Source: Pseudorhodobacter antarcticus (GTDB taxonomy: Bacteria; Pseudomonadota; Alphaproteobacteria; Rhodobacterales; Rhodobacteraceae). Taken from it: a DNA stretch of 47,811 nucleotides. A model generated the notes under the pieces. That model saw nothing but the letters and a program-made list of their open reading frames with translations. It made no database searches and was not told the DNA's origin. Shown here one piece after another: positions 1 to 9,700 of the stretch. The DNA is taken from NCBI GenBank assembly GCA_945860375.1, contig CAMAQR010000029.1, positions 1 to 47,811 on the forward strand, given 5' to 3'. A program made the position numbers and the translations under genes. Numbering within the stretch: the first letter of the stretch is position 1; each line of letters starts with the position of its first letter.

Positions 1-2672
1 ATGGCCTCGATGCCGATAAAACTGTCGCCCTTGGCGCTGTAGGTGTTCAGGCTGGGGGTGGCCAGATCCAGCACCTGACCCGCCACCGCAGAGGCAAAGC
101 TGACCCAGTCAAACCCTTCGCCTCCGTCCATCACGTCAGCGCCGTAGCCACCGTCCAGCGTGTCATGGCCCGCACCGCCGAACAATGTGTCATTGCCGCT
201 GAACCCCGACAGCAGGTCATGGCCCGCCCCCCCTTCCAAAAGGTTCGCAAGCCCGTCGCCGCGCAGGTCATCGGCGAAACTGCCACCCACCAGCCCCTCG
301 ATGCCGTTGTAGGTGTCGCCGGCGGCGTCAGAGGTGTTCAACTTGGGCTTGGCAAGATCGGCACGCACGGCGCTGGTGGCATTGGCATAGCTGGCGAGAT
401 CAAAACCATCGCCCCCGGTCAGCACATCCGCGCCCGCACCACCCTCCAGCGTGTCGGCACCCGCATCGCCCAGCAAAGTGTCGGCACCGGCGCGCCCTTG
501 CAAAAGGTCATTGCCTGCACCGCCGTCAAAGCTGTTGGCCAAGGCGTCGCCCGCCAAGGTGTCGGCAAAGCCCGATCCGATGACGCCTTCGATGCCCGTC
601 AGCACATCGCCCGCCGCATCGCCAGAGTTCAGGGCGGCGGTGGTCAGGTCAAGCCGCAGGCCAAAGGTTGCGGTGGCATAACTCGCCCAGTCAATGCCAG
701 TGCCACCGATCAGCGTGTCGGCCCCCGCGCCGCCGATCAGGGTGTCATTGCCCAGACCGCCCAGCAGCCGATCGCCGCCGCTGCGCCCGGTCAGCAGGTC
801 ATTGCCCGCGCCGCCGTCCAACTGATCGGACTGATCTGTGCCCAGCAGTGTGTCGGCGAAACCCGAGCCGATCAGCGCCTCTATCCCGGTCAACACGTCG
901 CCGAAAGCGGCACCTGTGTTGGCAGACGGCGTCGCCAGATCCACGCGCAAAGCCGTGGCAGTGGCATAAGATGCCGTGTCAAACCCGTCGCCGCCGATCA
1001 GCGTGTCGGGCCCAAGACCGCCGTCCAGCACATCATTGCCCGCGCCGCCGAACAGCTGATCCGCGCCCGCATGGCCAGCAAGCGTGTCATCTGCCGCGCC
1101 GCCGTCCAGCAGATCATTGCCCGCGCCACCGCGCAAAATGTCGGCAAAACCGCTGCCGATCACGCCCTCGATTTCAAGCAGGCGGTCGCCCAAAGCCGCC
1201 CCCTTGTTCAACACGGGCTTGGTCAGATCGACGGTCACGGCGGCGGTTGCGCTGTGATAACTGACCCAGTCGATGCCCGCGCCGCCCGTCAGAATGTTTG
1301 TCCCCGCGCCCCCATCCAGCGTGTCATTGCCCGCGCCACCCGTGAGGGTGTCATTGCCGTCACCGCCTTGCAAAAGGTCGTCGCCGTTGCCACCGATCAG
1401 CGTATCCGCGCCTGCGCGACCCATCAGGGTGTCGTTGCCCGCACCACCTTCCAGACGGTTGGCAAGGGCGTCGCCCGCCAAAGTGTCGGAATGGTCAGAC
1501 CCGATCAGCGCTTCGATCCCGGTCAGGCTGTCGCCGCCACCGCCGCCCGCAGCCAGATCGACCAGAACGGCCACGATTGCATCGGCAAAACTGGCCGTGT
1601 CGAACCCCGCGCCGCCCGACAGCGTGTCGTTGCCCGGCCCCCCTGACAAAGTGTCATTGCCATCGCCGCCCGTCAGCGTATCATCTCCGTCTCGGCCCAG
1701 CAGCACATCCGCCCCGGCGCCCCCCTCCAACTGATTGCCCGCACTGTCGCCGCCCAAGGTGTCGGACTGGTTGGACCCGATCAGGCCTTCGATGGACAAA
1801 AACTGGTCACCGGCCGCCAGCCCGGTGTTGGCCGAAGGATTGGCCAGATCAGCCACCACGGCGACATTGCCTGCATAGCTGACCAAATCAAACCCGGCGC
1901 CGCCTGCCAAGGTTTCGGCTGCCGCGCTTGCCACAAGGGTATTTGCACCGCCCGGTGGTGGAGGGGGAGGGGGAGGGGGAGGTGGCGGCGCCACGCTGGC
2001 TGCGCCAAAAGACACCACCCACACCCCCGCCACGCCCGTATTGCCAAGGGTGTGTGGCAGGGCAAGTTGCGCCCCCTCCGATCCAGACGCGGCCAAGGTG
2101 ACAGGCGGGGCGGCGGTGCCCAGATCATAGCCGATGAAAGCCGCCGTGCCGCCCGTGCCACCCCATCCCCCCTCCAGATCGCCAGAGGTCCATGCGACCG
2201 ACTGATAGCGGAACACCGCGTCAAAGGCCCCGTTGCCGCGATCAAACAGCTGCAACTGAAAGGTGTTGGTCAGGCTGGCATTGCGGCGGTAAAACCCGAC
2301 ATCGGCCCAGGTGATGCTGACCACGTCGGACACAGGGTCGATGTCCACCCAGATCGGGCCACTTTCGGCACCCTCGCCGTCCAGTCTTGTGTCCACATCC
2401 GCCAGAAACGGCGCGATGAATGGCAGGTTCAGCGCGCCGGGATTGGCGGGCAGGCCCAGAATGGCGCTGCCGAAAGAGATCAGCCCGTCGGTGCTGACAT
2501 AAAGGTTCGCGGCGCTGAAGTTGCCGCCGCCGATGGCGAAGCCTTGCCCAAACACCGCCGAGACGTCGATGCGCACAGCGCTGGCGTCCGCGCGGTCCAA
2601 AACCGTTTCGCCGTAACCCGCAGCGCCACCCAAACCGGTGACAGCGGTGCCGTTGCCCGTGATAACGCCCAT
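1..2672 (-). CDS. RTX calcium-binding secreted protein with NIDO-like N-terminal domain (3' end beyond window)
   Basis: The open frame enters from the left edge; 890 codons are visible. Residues about 40-185 read like a nidogen-type (NIDO) domain ([14 protein letters not shown], then [11 protein letters not shown] and a late AAFIGYDLG). A run of 12 prolines (about 229-240) links it to a long series of RTX nonapeptides such as [11 protein letters not shown]. These are organised in seven tandem modules of about 290 bp, each with an ASYATAT-like strand, a [18 protein letters not shown] segment and several Ca2+-binding turns. No Sec signal peptide is seen, as expected for type I secretion; the C-terminal secretion signal would lie outside the window. 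The start at 2672 (MGVITGNG) suits the family but has a weak ribosome site. A better-placed one (AAGGGAAAG) precedes an out-of-frame ATG at 2736. Ligand and role are unknown, probably cell-surface or adhesive. Confidence 0.82.
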   Translation of the reverse strand, partial: MGVITGNGTAVTGLGGAAGYGETVLDRADASAVRIDVSAVFGQGFAIGGGNFSAANLYVSTDGLISFGSAILGLPANPGALNLPFIAPFLADVDTRLDGEGAESGPIWVDIDPVSDVVSITWADVGFYRRNASLTNTFQLQLFDRGNGAFDAVFRYQSVAWTSGDLEGGWGGTGGTAAFIGYDLGTAAPPVTLAASGSEGAQLALPHTLGNTGVAGVWVVSFGAASVAPPPPPPPPPPPPGGANTLVASAAAETLAGGAGFDLVSYAGNVAVVADLANPSANTGLAAGDQFLSIEGLIGSNQSDTLGGDSAGNQLEGGAGADVLLGRDGDDTLTGGDGNDTLSGGPGNDTLSGGAGFDTASFADAIVAVLVDLAAGGGGGDSLTGIEALIGSDHSDTLAGDALANRLEGGAGNDTLMGRAGADTLIGGNGDDLLQGGDGNDTLTGGAGNDTLDGGAGTNILTGGAGIDWVSYHSATAAVTVDLTKPVLNKGAALGDRLLEIEGVIGSGFADILRGGAGNDLLDGGAADDTLAGHAGADQLFGGAGNDVLDGGLGPDTLIGGDGFDTASYATATALRVDLATPSANTGAAFGDVLTGIEALIGSGFADTLLGTDQSDQLDGGAGNDLLTGRSGGDRLLGGLGNDTLIGGAGADTLIGGTGIDWASYATATFGLRLDLTTAALNSGDAAGDVLTGIEGVIGSGFADTLAGDALANSFDGGAGNDLLQGRAGADTLLGDAGADTLEGGAGADVLTGGDGFDLASYANATSAVRADLAKPKLNTSDAAGDTYNGIEGLVGGSFADDLRGDGLANLLEGGAGHDLLSGFSGNDTLFGGAGHDTLDGGYGADVMDGGEGFDWVSFASAVAGQVLDLATPSLNTYSAKGDSFIGIEA

Positions 2673-2863
2673 GATCCAACCCACATCTGCCCCAGACCCA
2701 GAATGGGTGTGCAAAGGTGAAGCGGGGCTTAATCATCAAACTTTCCCTTTTACGATTTGCGTCGATCTGTTGGGAAAACCCGCAATTCTGCCCGATTGTC
2801 CCCATGGCGATGATCGCAGCCCGCCGCAGGTTGGCCGGGTGGATTGTGTGGGAGTGGTCAACA

Positions 2864-4330
2864 ATGCAATTGCGGGCGGTGACGACATATCTGGCCCAAA
2901 CGCTTGGGTTTACGGCGATTGCCGACAGTCTGGCCGTCGTGGAAACCGCAGGCTACGCCCGTTTGCTCTACTCGGCGCGCACCGAAAACTGGGTGGGTGC
3001 GCTGGACATCGGGCTGGGAGCGCTGGCTTTGGCATCGGCGGCTGACCCGGTGATCGGCACCCAAGGCGCAGCTGATCTGGCGATACAGTCCACAACGGGT
3101 CTGCCGCGATTGTTCATGCATTCCGCCTATTCTACGCCGATGCGTCATGCTCCCTTGGCCGCAGATGGGGTGCCGGGCCGCAATGGGGTGGCCGCGACCG
3201 ACACCGGCGGGCTGTCTGGCGTCGTGGCGATGGAGGTGCTGGAGTTTGCCAGCGGCGATTTGGCCGTGATCGCACAGCGGGGCGTGACGGGCGTGCGTCT
3301 GTTCCGCCTGGACCAAACCGGCGGGTTGACGCAACTGGGCCAGATTGCCGACGGCCCCAAGGCGTTTCTGGCGGGTGTCACCGACATCGCGTCCATCGCC
3401 ATGGGGGCGGACCGGCTGGTTCTGGTGGCCTCCGGGCTTGAGAATGGCATCAGCAGCTTCCGCATATCCGGCAGTGGCGCTGTGGAATGGATCGACAGTC
3501 TGGGCGCGCAAAGTGGCCTTGCGGTGAACGGACCCGCCGCAATGCAGCTGATCACGCTGGCGGGGCAAGACTTTGCCATTCTGGCCGCGACCGGCTCATC
3601 GACACTGTCGGTGGTGCGGATCAATCCGATGGGGGTGATGTTTGTCGCCGATCAGGTGATGGATGACCGCAGCACACGGTTTGCCGATGTGGCGGCGCTG
3701 GATATGTTTGTGGCCAAAGGCCGGGCCTTTGTCGTCGCCGGTGGCACGGATGCGGGCCTCTTGGTGCTGGAACTGCTGCCCGGTGGGCACCTGATTCCTT
3801 TTGCCAGCTTTGCCTTGGAAACGGGCGCAGGACTTGCGGCGGTGACGGCGCTGGAAACGCGGGTGCTGGGCGATGAGGTGACGCTCTATGTCGTCGATGC
3901 GCGCGGCGACCGGATCGCCCAGTTTGGGTTGTCGCTGACCAATCTGGGGCCAAGGCTGGATGGGCCGACCGGGGGCAATCTTGATGACCGCGTTCTGGGT
4001 GGTGCGGGTGCCGATACTTTGTCTGGCGGGGCGGGCAGCGATTGGCTCCACGATGGCGGCGGTCTGGATGTGCTGACGGGTGGGGCGGGGGCAGATGTGT
4101 TCGTCTTGGCCAAAGACAGCCAAGCCGACCGGATCACAGATTTTCAGATCGGCGTGGACCGGATTGATCTGTCAGACTGGGGCCGGATTTACAGCCGCGA
4201 TGCCTTGACCATCCTTGCCACCGCAACGGGTGCAGACATCAGCTATGGCACCGAAAGGTTGATCCTGACTTCTGCAAATGGCGGCGGTCTGCTGCCCACA
4301 CAGTTCAGCGATGCGGACTTTCTGTTTTAA
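2864..4330 (+). CDS. RTX calcium-binding protein with beta-propeller-like N-terminal region
   Basis: A 488-residue protein. Residues about 1-360 contain repeated beta-rich segments (SVVRINPMGVMFVADQVM, AFVVAGGTDAGLLVLELL and similar) that look like propeller blades. Residues 361-488 carry RTX turns ([21 protein letters not shown]), then the ITDFQIGVDRIDLSDW segment and a hydrophobic C-terminus ending DADFLF, typical of peptidase-M10-type C-terminal domains and of type I secretion signals. No protease active site is present. The start at 2864 has GGGAG ten bases upstream; in-frame ATGs at 2804 and 2810 give a less likely N-terminus. It is divergent from the RTX gene on the left, with about 190 bp between the starts, so the two may be coregulated. 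Function unknown beyond a secreted Ca2+-binding protein. Confidence 0.8.
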   Translation: MQLRAVTTYLAQTLGFTAIADSLAVVETAGYARLLYSARTENWVGALDIGLGALALASAADPVIGTQGAADLAIQSTTGLPRLFMHSAYSTPMRHAPLAADGVPGRNGVAATDTGGLSGVVAMEVLEFASGDLAVIAQRGVTGVRLFRLDQTGGLTQLGQIADGPKAFLAGVTDIASIAMGADRLVLVASGLENGISSFRISGSGAVEWIDSLGAQSGLAVNGPAAMQLITLAGQDFAILAATGSSTLSVVRINPMGVMFVADQVMDDRSTRFADVAALDMFVAKGRAFVVAGGTDAGLLVLELLPGGHLIPFASFALETGAGLAAVTALETRVLGDEVTLYVVDARGDRIAQFGLSLTNLGPRLDGPTGGNLDDRVLGGAGADTLSGGAGSDWLHDGGGLDVLTGGAGADVFVLAKDSQADRITDFQIGVDRIDLSDWGRIYSRDALTILATATGADISYGTERLILTSANGGGLLPTQFSDADFLF

Positions 4331-4425
4331 GGCGTGATAGCACTGGACCTAACAGGGAGAACTGTTGCAAACACCTGTAACTGTTGGGGTTGACCACCCC
4401 AAATGGCGGGCAGGGGACGGCGAAG

Positions 4426-5409
4426 ATGCAGCATGTATTGGTGACGGGGGGCGCGGGCTATATTGGCGCTCATGCCTGCAAGGTGTTGGCACAGGCCGGA
4501 TTTATTCCGGTGGCCTTTGACAACCTGTCCACCGGCTGGGCGGAAGCGGTAAAGTTCGGCCCCTTTGTGCAAGGTGATCTGTTGGACCGCGCCGCCGTGG
4601 ACGCGGCCTTTGCCTATTACCGCCCCGTCGCCGTTCTGCATTTTGCCGCGCTGTCGCTGGTGAGCGAGTCGATGACCGATCCGGGCCGTTATTGGCGCGT
4701 CAACGTCACCGGCGCGCTGAACCTGATCGAAGCGGCGGTGGCTTCAGGTTGCCTGAATTTCGTGTTTTCATCCACCTGTGCCACCTACGGAGATCAGGAT
4801 GGTGTGATGCTGGATGAAGACACCCCGCAGCGCCCGATCAACGCCTATGGCGCCTCCAAACGCGCGATCGAAGAGATGCTGCACACCTTCAGTGCTTCGG
4901 CAGGTCTGAACCATGTGATCTTTCGCTATTTCAACGTGGCGGGGGCGGACCCCGAGGCGCAGCTGGGCGAACAGCACCGGCCCGAAACCCATCTGATCCC
5001 GCTGATGCTGGACGCGATCGAGGGGCGGCGTCCGGCGCTGACGGTGTATGGCGCCGATTATCCCACGCCCGACGGCACTTGCGTGCGCGACTATGTGCAT
5101 GTGATGGATCTGGTCGAAGCGCATGTGCTGGGGTTGAACTGGCTTTTGGCGGGCAGGGGCAACCGGGCTTTCAACCTTGGCTCTGGCGTCGGGTTTTCGG
5201 TGCATCAGGTGATCGAGGCGTCGCGCTTGGTGACCAATCGCACGGTCCCGGTGATCGAAGGGCCGCGCCGCGCAGGCGACGCGGCGGCCTTGGTGTCCGG
5301 TTCGGTGCGCGCGATGACGGAACTGGGGTGGAAGCCGACGCGGTCCACCTTGCCACAGATGATCCGCGATGCGCTGGCCTGGGCGCAAAAACCGGGGTTT
5401 TCGCGCTAG
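4426..5409 (+). CDS. galE: UDP-glucose 4-epimerase
   Basis: A 327-residue NAD-dependent short-chain dehydrogenase of the extended type. It interconverts UDP-glucose and UDP-galactose, supplying galactose for surface polysaccharides. The Rossmann motif TGGAGYIG is at residues 7-14, the active-site Ser/Thr region FSSTCATYG near 114-122, and the catalytic YGASK pair at Tyr141 and Lys145. The length is normal for bacterial GalE. The start is the ATG followed by QHVLVTGG; the frame can be extended 14 codons upstream but without family-like sequence. It stands alone here, convergent with the DUF2892 gene. No sugar-transferase genes adjoin it, so the polysaccharide it serves cannot be inferred. Confidence 0.93.
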   Translation: MQHVLVTGGAGYIGAHACKVLAQAGFIPVAFDNLSTGWAEAVKFGPFVQGDLLDRAAVDAAFAYYRPVAVLHFAALSLVSESMTDPGRYWRVNVTGALNLIEAAVASGCLNFVFSSTCATYGDQDGVMLDEDTPQRPINAYGASKRAIEEMLHTFSASAGLNHVIFRYFNVAGADPEAQLGEQHRPETHLIPLMLDAIEGRRPALTVYGADYPTPDGTCVRDYVHVMDLVEAHVLGLNWLLAGRGNRAFNLGSGVGFSVHQVIEASRLVTNRTVPVIEGPRRAGDAAALVSGSVRAMTELGWKPTRSTLPQMIRDALAWAQKPGFSR

Positions 5410-5416
5410 GCTGCGG

Positions 5417-5620
5417 TCAGTTGAACGCACAACCGGTCTTGACGCCCATGATCTTGAACAGCTTGGCCGCAGGGCACCATCCGGTCAGCGCTGACTGGAT
5501 CAGGTTCGCGCCGATGAACAAGGTGAACCAGACAAAGTGCGGCGATACCCATTGGGTCAAAGCGACGCTCAGCAGGACCATAGCGCCGGCGAACAGGAAA
5601 ACGGAACGATCTAACGACAT
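5417..5620 (-). CDS. DUF2892 (YgaP-like) inner-membrane protein
   Basis: A 67-residue protein with two hydrophobic segments (FLFAGAMVLLSVALTQWV and FTLFIGANLIQSALTG) and the C-terminal ending CPAAKLFKIMGVKTGCAF typical of DUF2892. In several proteobacteria this domain is fused to a rhodanese (YgaP) or found alone in genes under persulfide-responsive ArsR-type repressors. The start at 5620 is fixed by GGAGG five bases upstream; an ATG five codons further out overlaps that site. It is divergent from the RND efflux operon and shares a 152-bp intergenic region with it that holds two ATTC-type inverted repeats. Its molecular function is not known. Confidence 0.85.
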   Translation of the reverse strand: MSLDRSVFLFAGAMVLLSVALTQWVSPHFVWFTLFIGANLIQSALTGWCPAAKLFKIMGVKTGCAFN

Positions 5621-5666
5621 CTGAACCTCCAACAATTGCGATGTTTGGGGATGTCTACTTCAACAC

Positions 5667-5682
5667 ATTCACAAATGTAAAT
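5667..5682. promoter_or_regulatory. Candidate ArsR-family (BigR/SqrR-like) operator, near-match ATTC-N8-AAAT
   Basis: The site reads ATTCACAAATGTAAAT, one base short of ATTC-N8-GAAT, and overlaps a separate perfect ACATT-N4-AATGT inverted repeat at 5665-5678. It lies 47 bp upstream of the DUF2892 start, where a repressor of that gene would bind. The comparison with the ATTC-N8-GAAT site of sulfide/persulfide sensors of the SqrR/BigR type is from memory; no such regulator gene is in the window. Confidence 0.35.
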
Positions 5683-5714
5683 ATGTTTATTCGCTGCCTT
5701 GCGGCGCATTCCGG

Positions 5715-5743
5715 TTGACAATACATTCCGAATTATGAATACG
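5715..5743 (+). promoter_or_regulatory. Candidate promoter of the RND efflux operon
   Basis: A consensus -35 hexamer TTGACA at 5715-5720 lies 52 bp upstream of the adaptor start. With a 17-bp spacer the -10 would be AATACG at 5738-5743, which is weak. The palindrome at 5725-5740 sits in the spacer and -10, so a bound repressor would block RNA polymerase. Confidence 0.4.
5725..5740. promoter_or_regulatory. Candidate ArsR-family (BigR/SqrR-like) operator, ATTC-N8-GAAT
   Basis: ATTCCGAATTATGAAT is a perfect match to ATTC-N8-GAAT and also to the longer palindrome ATTC-NN-AATT-NN-GAAT. It lies between the TTGACA -35 and the -10 of the RND operon. A TetR-type repressor is an alternative reader of such a palindrome. 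Confidence 0.45.
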
Positions 5744-5772
5744 AGTTCCAAACTGTGACCAAAGGATGCCCC

Positions 5773-6756
5773 ATGCGCTTTGCTTTCCTTGCCCTGCTGA
5801 CCCTTGCCGGGGCGGCCCATGCCGAACCCCTGACCCTTGCGCCGGTTTCCGTCACCGAATGGAAAGCTGTCTATGGCCGGATCGAGGCGCGCGATCGCAT
5901 CCCCGCACGGGCGCGGCTGGGCGGTACCCTGATGACGCTGGACGTGGCCGAGGGGGATCTGGTGGCGGCAGGGCAGGTGTTGGCGCAGATCGTCGATGAA
6001 AAGCTGGCGTTTCAACTCTCGGCTCTGGAGGCGCAGATAGCCTCGGTGCAGGCACAACTGGGCAATGCCACGGCAGAGTTGAAGCGCGGCGAGGATTTGC
6101 TGAAACAAGGCGTCACCACAGTGCAGCGGCTGGACGCCTTGCGCACGCAGGTCGATGTGCTGACGGGACAAATCGCGGCGGTGGAGGCGCAGCGCCGCGT
6201 CGTGGTGCAGCAAGCGGCGGAAGGCTCGGTGCTGGCCCCGCTGGCGGGCCGGGTGCTGGATGTGCCGGTGTCCAAGGGCGCGGTGGTGATGCCGGGCGAG
6301 ACGGTGGCAACGCTGGGCGGCGGTGGGATTTTCCTGCGGCTGGCCGTGCCGGAGCGCCACGCAATGCAGTTGCACGCGGGTGACGACATTCAGATCGAAG
6401 GCCCGGATGGCCCCAAAACCGGCCGTCTGGCACGGATTTATCCCCTGATCGAGAACGGCCGCGTGGTGGCCGATGTCGAGGTGGATGGTCTGCCCGATAC
6501 CTTCGTCGACGCCCGCGTTCTGGTGCGCCTGCCCGTCGGGGCGCGTGACGCGCTGATGGTGCCGGTGACGGCGCTGATCCGGCGCGCAGGTCTGGACTTC
6601 GTGGCCGTGCAGTCAGGTGACGTGCAAGAACTGCGCGCCGTGGTGCCGGGGCAGATGCAGGACGGCGCGGCTATGGTGGAAATCCTGTCCGGCCTGCAAC
6701 CCGGCGATGTGATCGAAACCGTGGCGCCTGCGCAGGGGGTGGCCCATGCTGAATAA
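5773..6756 (+). CDS. Efflux RND transporter periplasmic adaptor subunit (HlyD/MFP family)
   Basis: A 327-residue membrane-fusion protein. It has a Sec signal peptide (MRFAFLALLTLAGAAHA), a lipoyl-like half motif near residues 35-70 (GGTLMTLDVAEGDLVAAGQV), a coiled-coil hairpin at about 75-140 (long runs of Ala/Gln/Glu/Leu), the second lipoyl half (SVLAPLAGRVLDVPVSKGAVV) and beta-barrel and membrane-proximal domains. It should link the RND pump to an outer-membrane channel that is not encoded here. The start at 5773 has AAAGGA eight bases upstream and begins the signal peptide; a GTG six codons earlier is less likely. The gene overlaps the permease gene by 11 bp, so the two are one operon. The substrate is unknown; the operator context allows a sulfur-related or toxic-compound response. 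Confidence 0.9.
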   Translation: MRFAFLALLTLAGAAHAEPLTLAPVSVTEWKAVYGRIEARDRIPARARLGGTLMTLDVAEGDLVAAGQVLAQIVDEKLAFQLSALEAQIASVQAQLGNATAELKRGEDLLKQGVTTVQRLDALRTQVDVLTGQIAAVEAQRRVVVQQAAEGSVLAPLAGRVLDVPVSKGAVVMPGETVATLGGGGIFLRLAVPERHAMQLHAGDDIQIEGPDGPKTGRLARIYPLIENGRVVADVEVDGLPDTFVDARVLVRLPVGARDALMVPVTALIRRAGLDFVAVQSGDVQELRAVVPGQMQDGAAMVEILSGLQPGDVIETVAPAQGVAHAE

Positions 6757-9700
6757 ACCCGCAGAAAATCTCGGCATTGCCGGGCGGCTGACAAAGGCGT
6801 TCATCGCCTCGGCCTTGACGCCCTTGTTCATTCTGGCCGCCTTGGCCGCCGGGATGGTGGCGCTGATCTCGCTCCCGCGTGAGGAAGAACCGCAGATTTC
6901 GGTGCCCTTGGTCGATATTCATGTGCAGGCGCAGGGCCTGCGCGCCGAAGACGCGGTCAAGCTGGTGACCGAACCCTTGGAAATTATCGTTAAGGGGATC
7001 AACGGGGTAGAGCATGTCTACAGCGCCACCCGCGATGATGCTGCCATGGTCACGGCGCGGTTTCTGGTCGGCACCAACGCCGATGACGCGATCTTGCGCG
7101 TGCATGACAAGGTACGCGCCAACATGGGGCGCGTCCCGCTGGGCATCCCCGAACCCCTGATCGTGGGGCGCGGCATTGACGATGTGGCGATCCTGACGCT
7201 GACGTTTTCGGGGCAGGGGGCCACCGCCAATGACCTGACCCGGCTTGCCCGCGCCGTGCAGACAGAGGTCGCCAAGGCCGACAACATCGGCCTGACTTAT
7301 CTGGTCGGTGAGGCGAATGAGGCCATCCGCATCGCGCCCGACCCGGAACGGTTGGCGCTGTACGGTGTCACCTTGCAGCAACTGGTGGGCAAGGTTTCGC
7401 AGGCCAATCGCACCCTGAACACAGGCAAATTGCGGGACGGCGGCGCTCAGGTCGATCTGGTTGCGGGGGAAACCCTGACCGCGCCTGCCGAGGTGGCAAA
7501 TCTGCTGCTGACCACCCGCGATGGCCGCCCGGTCTATGTGGCGGATGTGGCCGATGTGTCCTTTGTGCCTGACACTTCGGATGCGATGGTGGCGCAGATC
7601 ACGCGGGGCGAGGGCGGTTTGCTGCGCAGCCCGGCGGTGACTTTGGCGATTGCCAAACGTGCGGGGGCCAATGCAGTGGTGGTGGCCGAAGAGGCGCTGC
7701 ACCGGGTGGAATCGCTGCACGGCACCCTGATTCCCGAAACCGTTACGGTGACGGTGACGCGCGATTACGGTGAAACCGCCGATGAAAAGGCCAATGAGCT
7801 GCTGTTCCACCTTGGCCTTGCCACGGTGTCGATCATCCTGCTGGTCTGGCTGGCGATTGGCTGGCGTGAGGCGATTGTGGTCGCCATCGTGATCCCGGTG
7901 ACGATCCTTTTGACGCTCTTTGCCAGCTGGATCATGGGCTACACCCTGAACCGGGTGTCGTTGTTCGCGCTGATCTTCTCGATCGGCATCCTCGTCGATG
8001 ACGCCATCGTGGTGATCGAAAACATTGCGCGACATTGGGGCATGCCCGACCGCCGCCCCCGCGCCCAAGCCGCGATTGATGCAGTGGCCGAGGTGGGCAA
8101 TCCGACCATTGTCGCCACCCTGACCGTGGTGGCGGCGCTGCTGCCGATGCTGTTCGTCTCGGGTCTGATGGGACCATATATGTCGCCCATTCCGGCGAAT
8201 GCGTCGGCCGCGATGATCTTTTCCTTCTTCGTCGCAGTGATCATCACGCCTTGGCTGATGGTGAAAATCGCGGGCAGTGCCAATATGAAGGCGCATGGCC
8301 AAGATGACGCCTACGGCGGCCATCACGGCGGCCCGCTGGAGCGGATGTATGCCCGCGTGGCGCGGCCTTTGCTCGCCACCAAACGGCGCAGCCTGACGTT
8401 TTTGCTGGTGACAGCGGTGCTGTCCTTCGGGTCATTGACGGCCCTTTACACCCGTGATGTCACGGTGAAGCTGCTGCCCTTTGACAACAAGTCCGAACTC
8501 GCCGTGATGATCGATCTGCCCGAAGGCTCGTCGGTCGAGGCGACCGACAGGGTGGCGCAAGACGTGGCGCGGATCGTGCTGGACCTGCCCGAAGTGACGG
8601 CGGTGCAGACCCATGCGGGCACACCCGCGCCCTTCAACTTCAACGGCTTGGTGCGGCATTACTACCTGCGCTCCGAACCGCAACTGGGCGAAGTGCAGAT
8701 CAACCTGACCCCCAAGACCGACCGTGACCGTGCCAGCCACGACATCGCTTTGGACATCCGCGCCCGTCTGGCGGGGCTTGATCTGCCGCCGGGCACCAGC
8801 TTGAAAACCGTGGAACCCCCGCCCGGTCCCCCGGTGATCGCAACCTTGCTGGCCGAGGTCTACGGACCGACCCCACAGGCCCGGCGTGAGGCTGCGACGA
8901 AAATCCGCGCCGCCTTTGAATCCGTGCCCTTCATCGTCGATGTGGACGACAGTTTCGGCCAACAAGCGCGGCGCTTGCGGGCCACGATCTCGACCGACGA
9001 TCTGGAGTTCTTCGGGGTGCAAGAGGCCGATGTGTTCGATACTCTGGCGCTGCTGAATGGCGGGCAGACCGTGGGCTATTCGCATCGCGGCGATGGGCGG
9101 CACCCGATTGTGCTGCAAATTGCGCGGGACAAATCAGACCGGGTGCTGGATGAACGCTTTCTGACGACGCCCATTCCCGCCAACACCCTGCCCGGTGCGC
9201 GCGGTGTGGTGGAACTCGGCGACGTGCTGCGGATCGCACCGGAGCTGTCCTCCTTCCCGATCTTCCGTCACAACGGCCGCGACGCCGAGATGGTCACAGC
9301 CGAAATGGCGGGGGCATTTGAGGCGCCGCTTTACGGCATGCTGGCGGTGTCAGAGGCGATTGACGCCATGGATTGGGCCCCGGGGACAAAGCCCGAAATC
9401 GCCCTGAACGGCCAGCCCGCCGATGAATCCAAGATCACCCTGCTGTGGGATGGTGAATGGGAGGTGACCTTCGTGACCTTCCGCGACATGGGGGCGGCTT
9501 TTGGCGTGGCGCTGCTCGCCATCTACATTCTGGTGGTGGCGCAATTCGGCAGCTTCCGCCTGCCCTTGGTGATCCTGACGCCGATCCCTTTGACATTCCT
9601 TGGGATTATCCTTGGCCACTGGCTGTTTGACGCGCCATTTTCCGCCACCTCGATGATCGGCTTCATCGCCCTTGCGGGCATCATCGTGCGCAATTCGATC

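Noticed and set aside
165..1646. A 493-codon open frame on the plus strand, rich in Arg, Gln and Val
   Set aside because: It is antisense to the RTX repeat region; the regular calcium-turn codons on the minus strand create long open frames on the other strand. It has no domain or ribosome site.
2242..2805. A 187-codon minus-strand frame beginning near 2805 and including [12 protein letters not shown]
   Set aside because: After the first residues it is an out-of-frame reading of the NIDO-RTX gene; composition is His/Arg/Gly-rich as in shadows. Only its start-site signal is kept as a finding.
6671..8326. A 551-codon minus-strand frame
   Set aside because: Antisense to the RND permease, with His/Arg/Gln-rich shadow composition.
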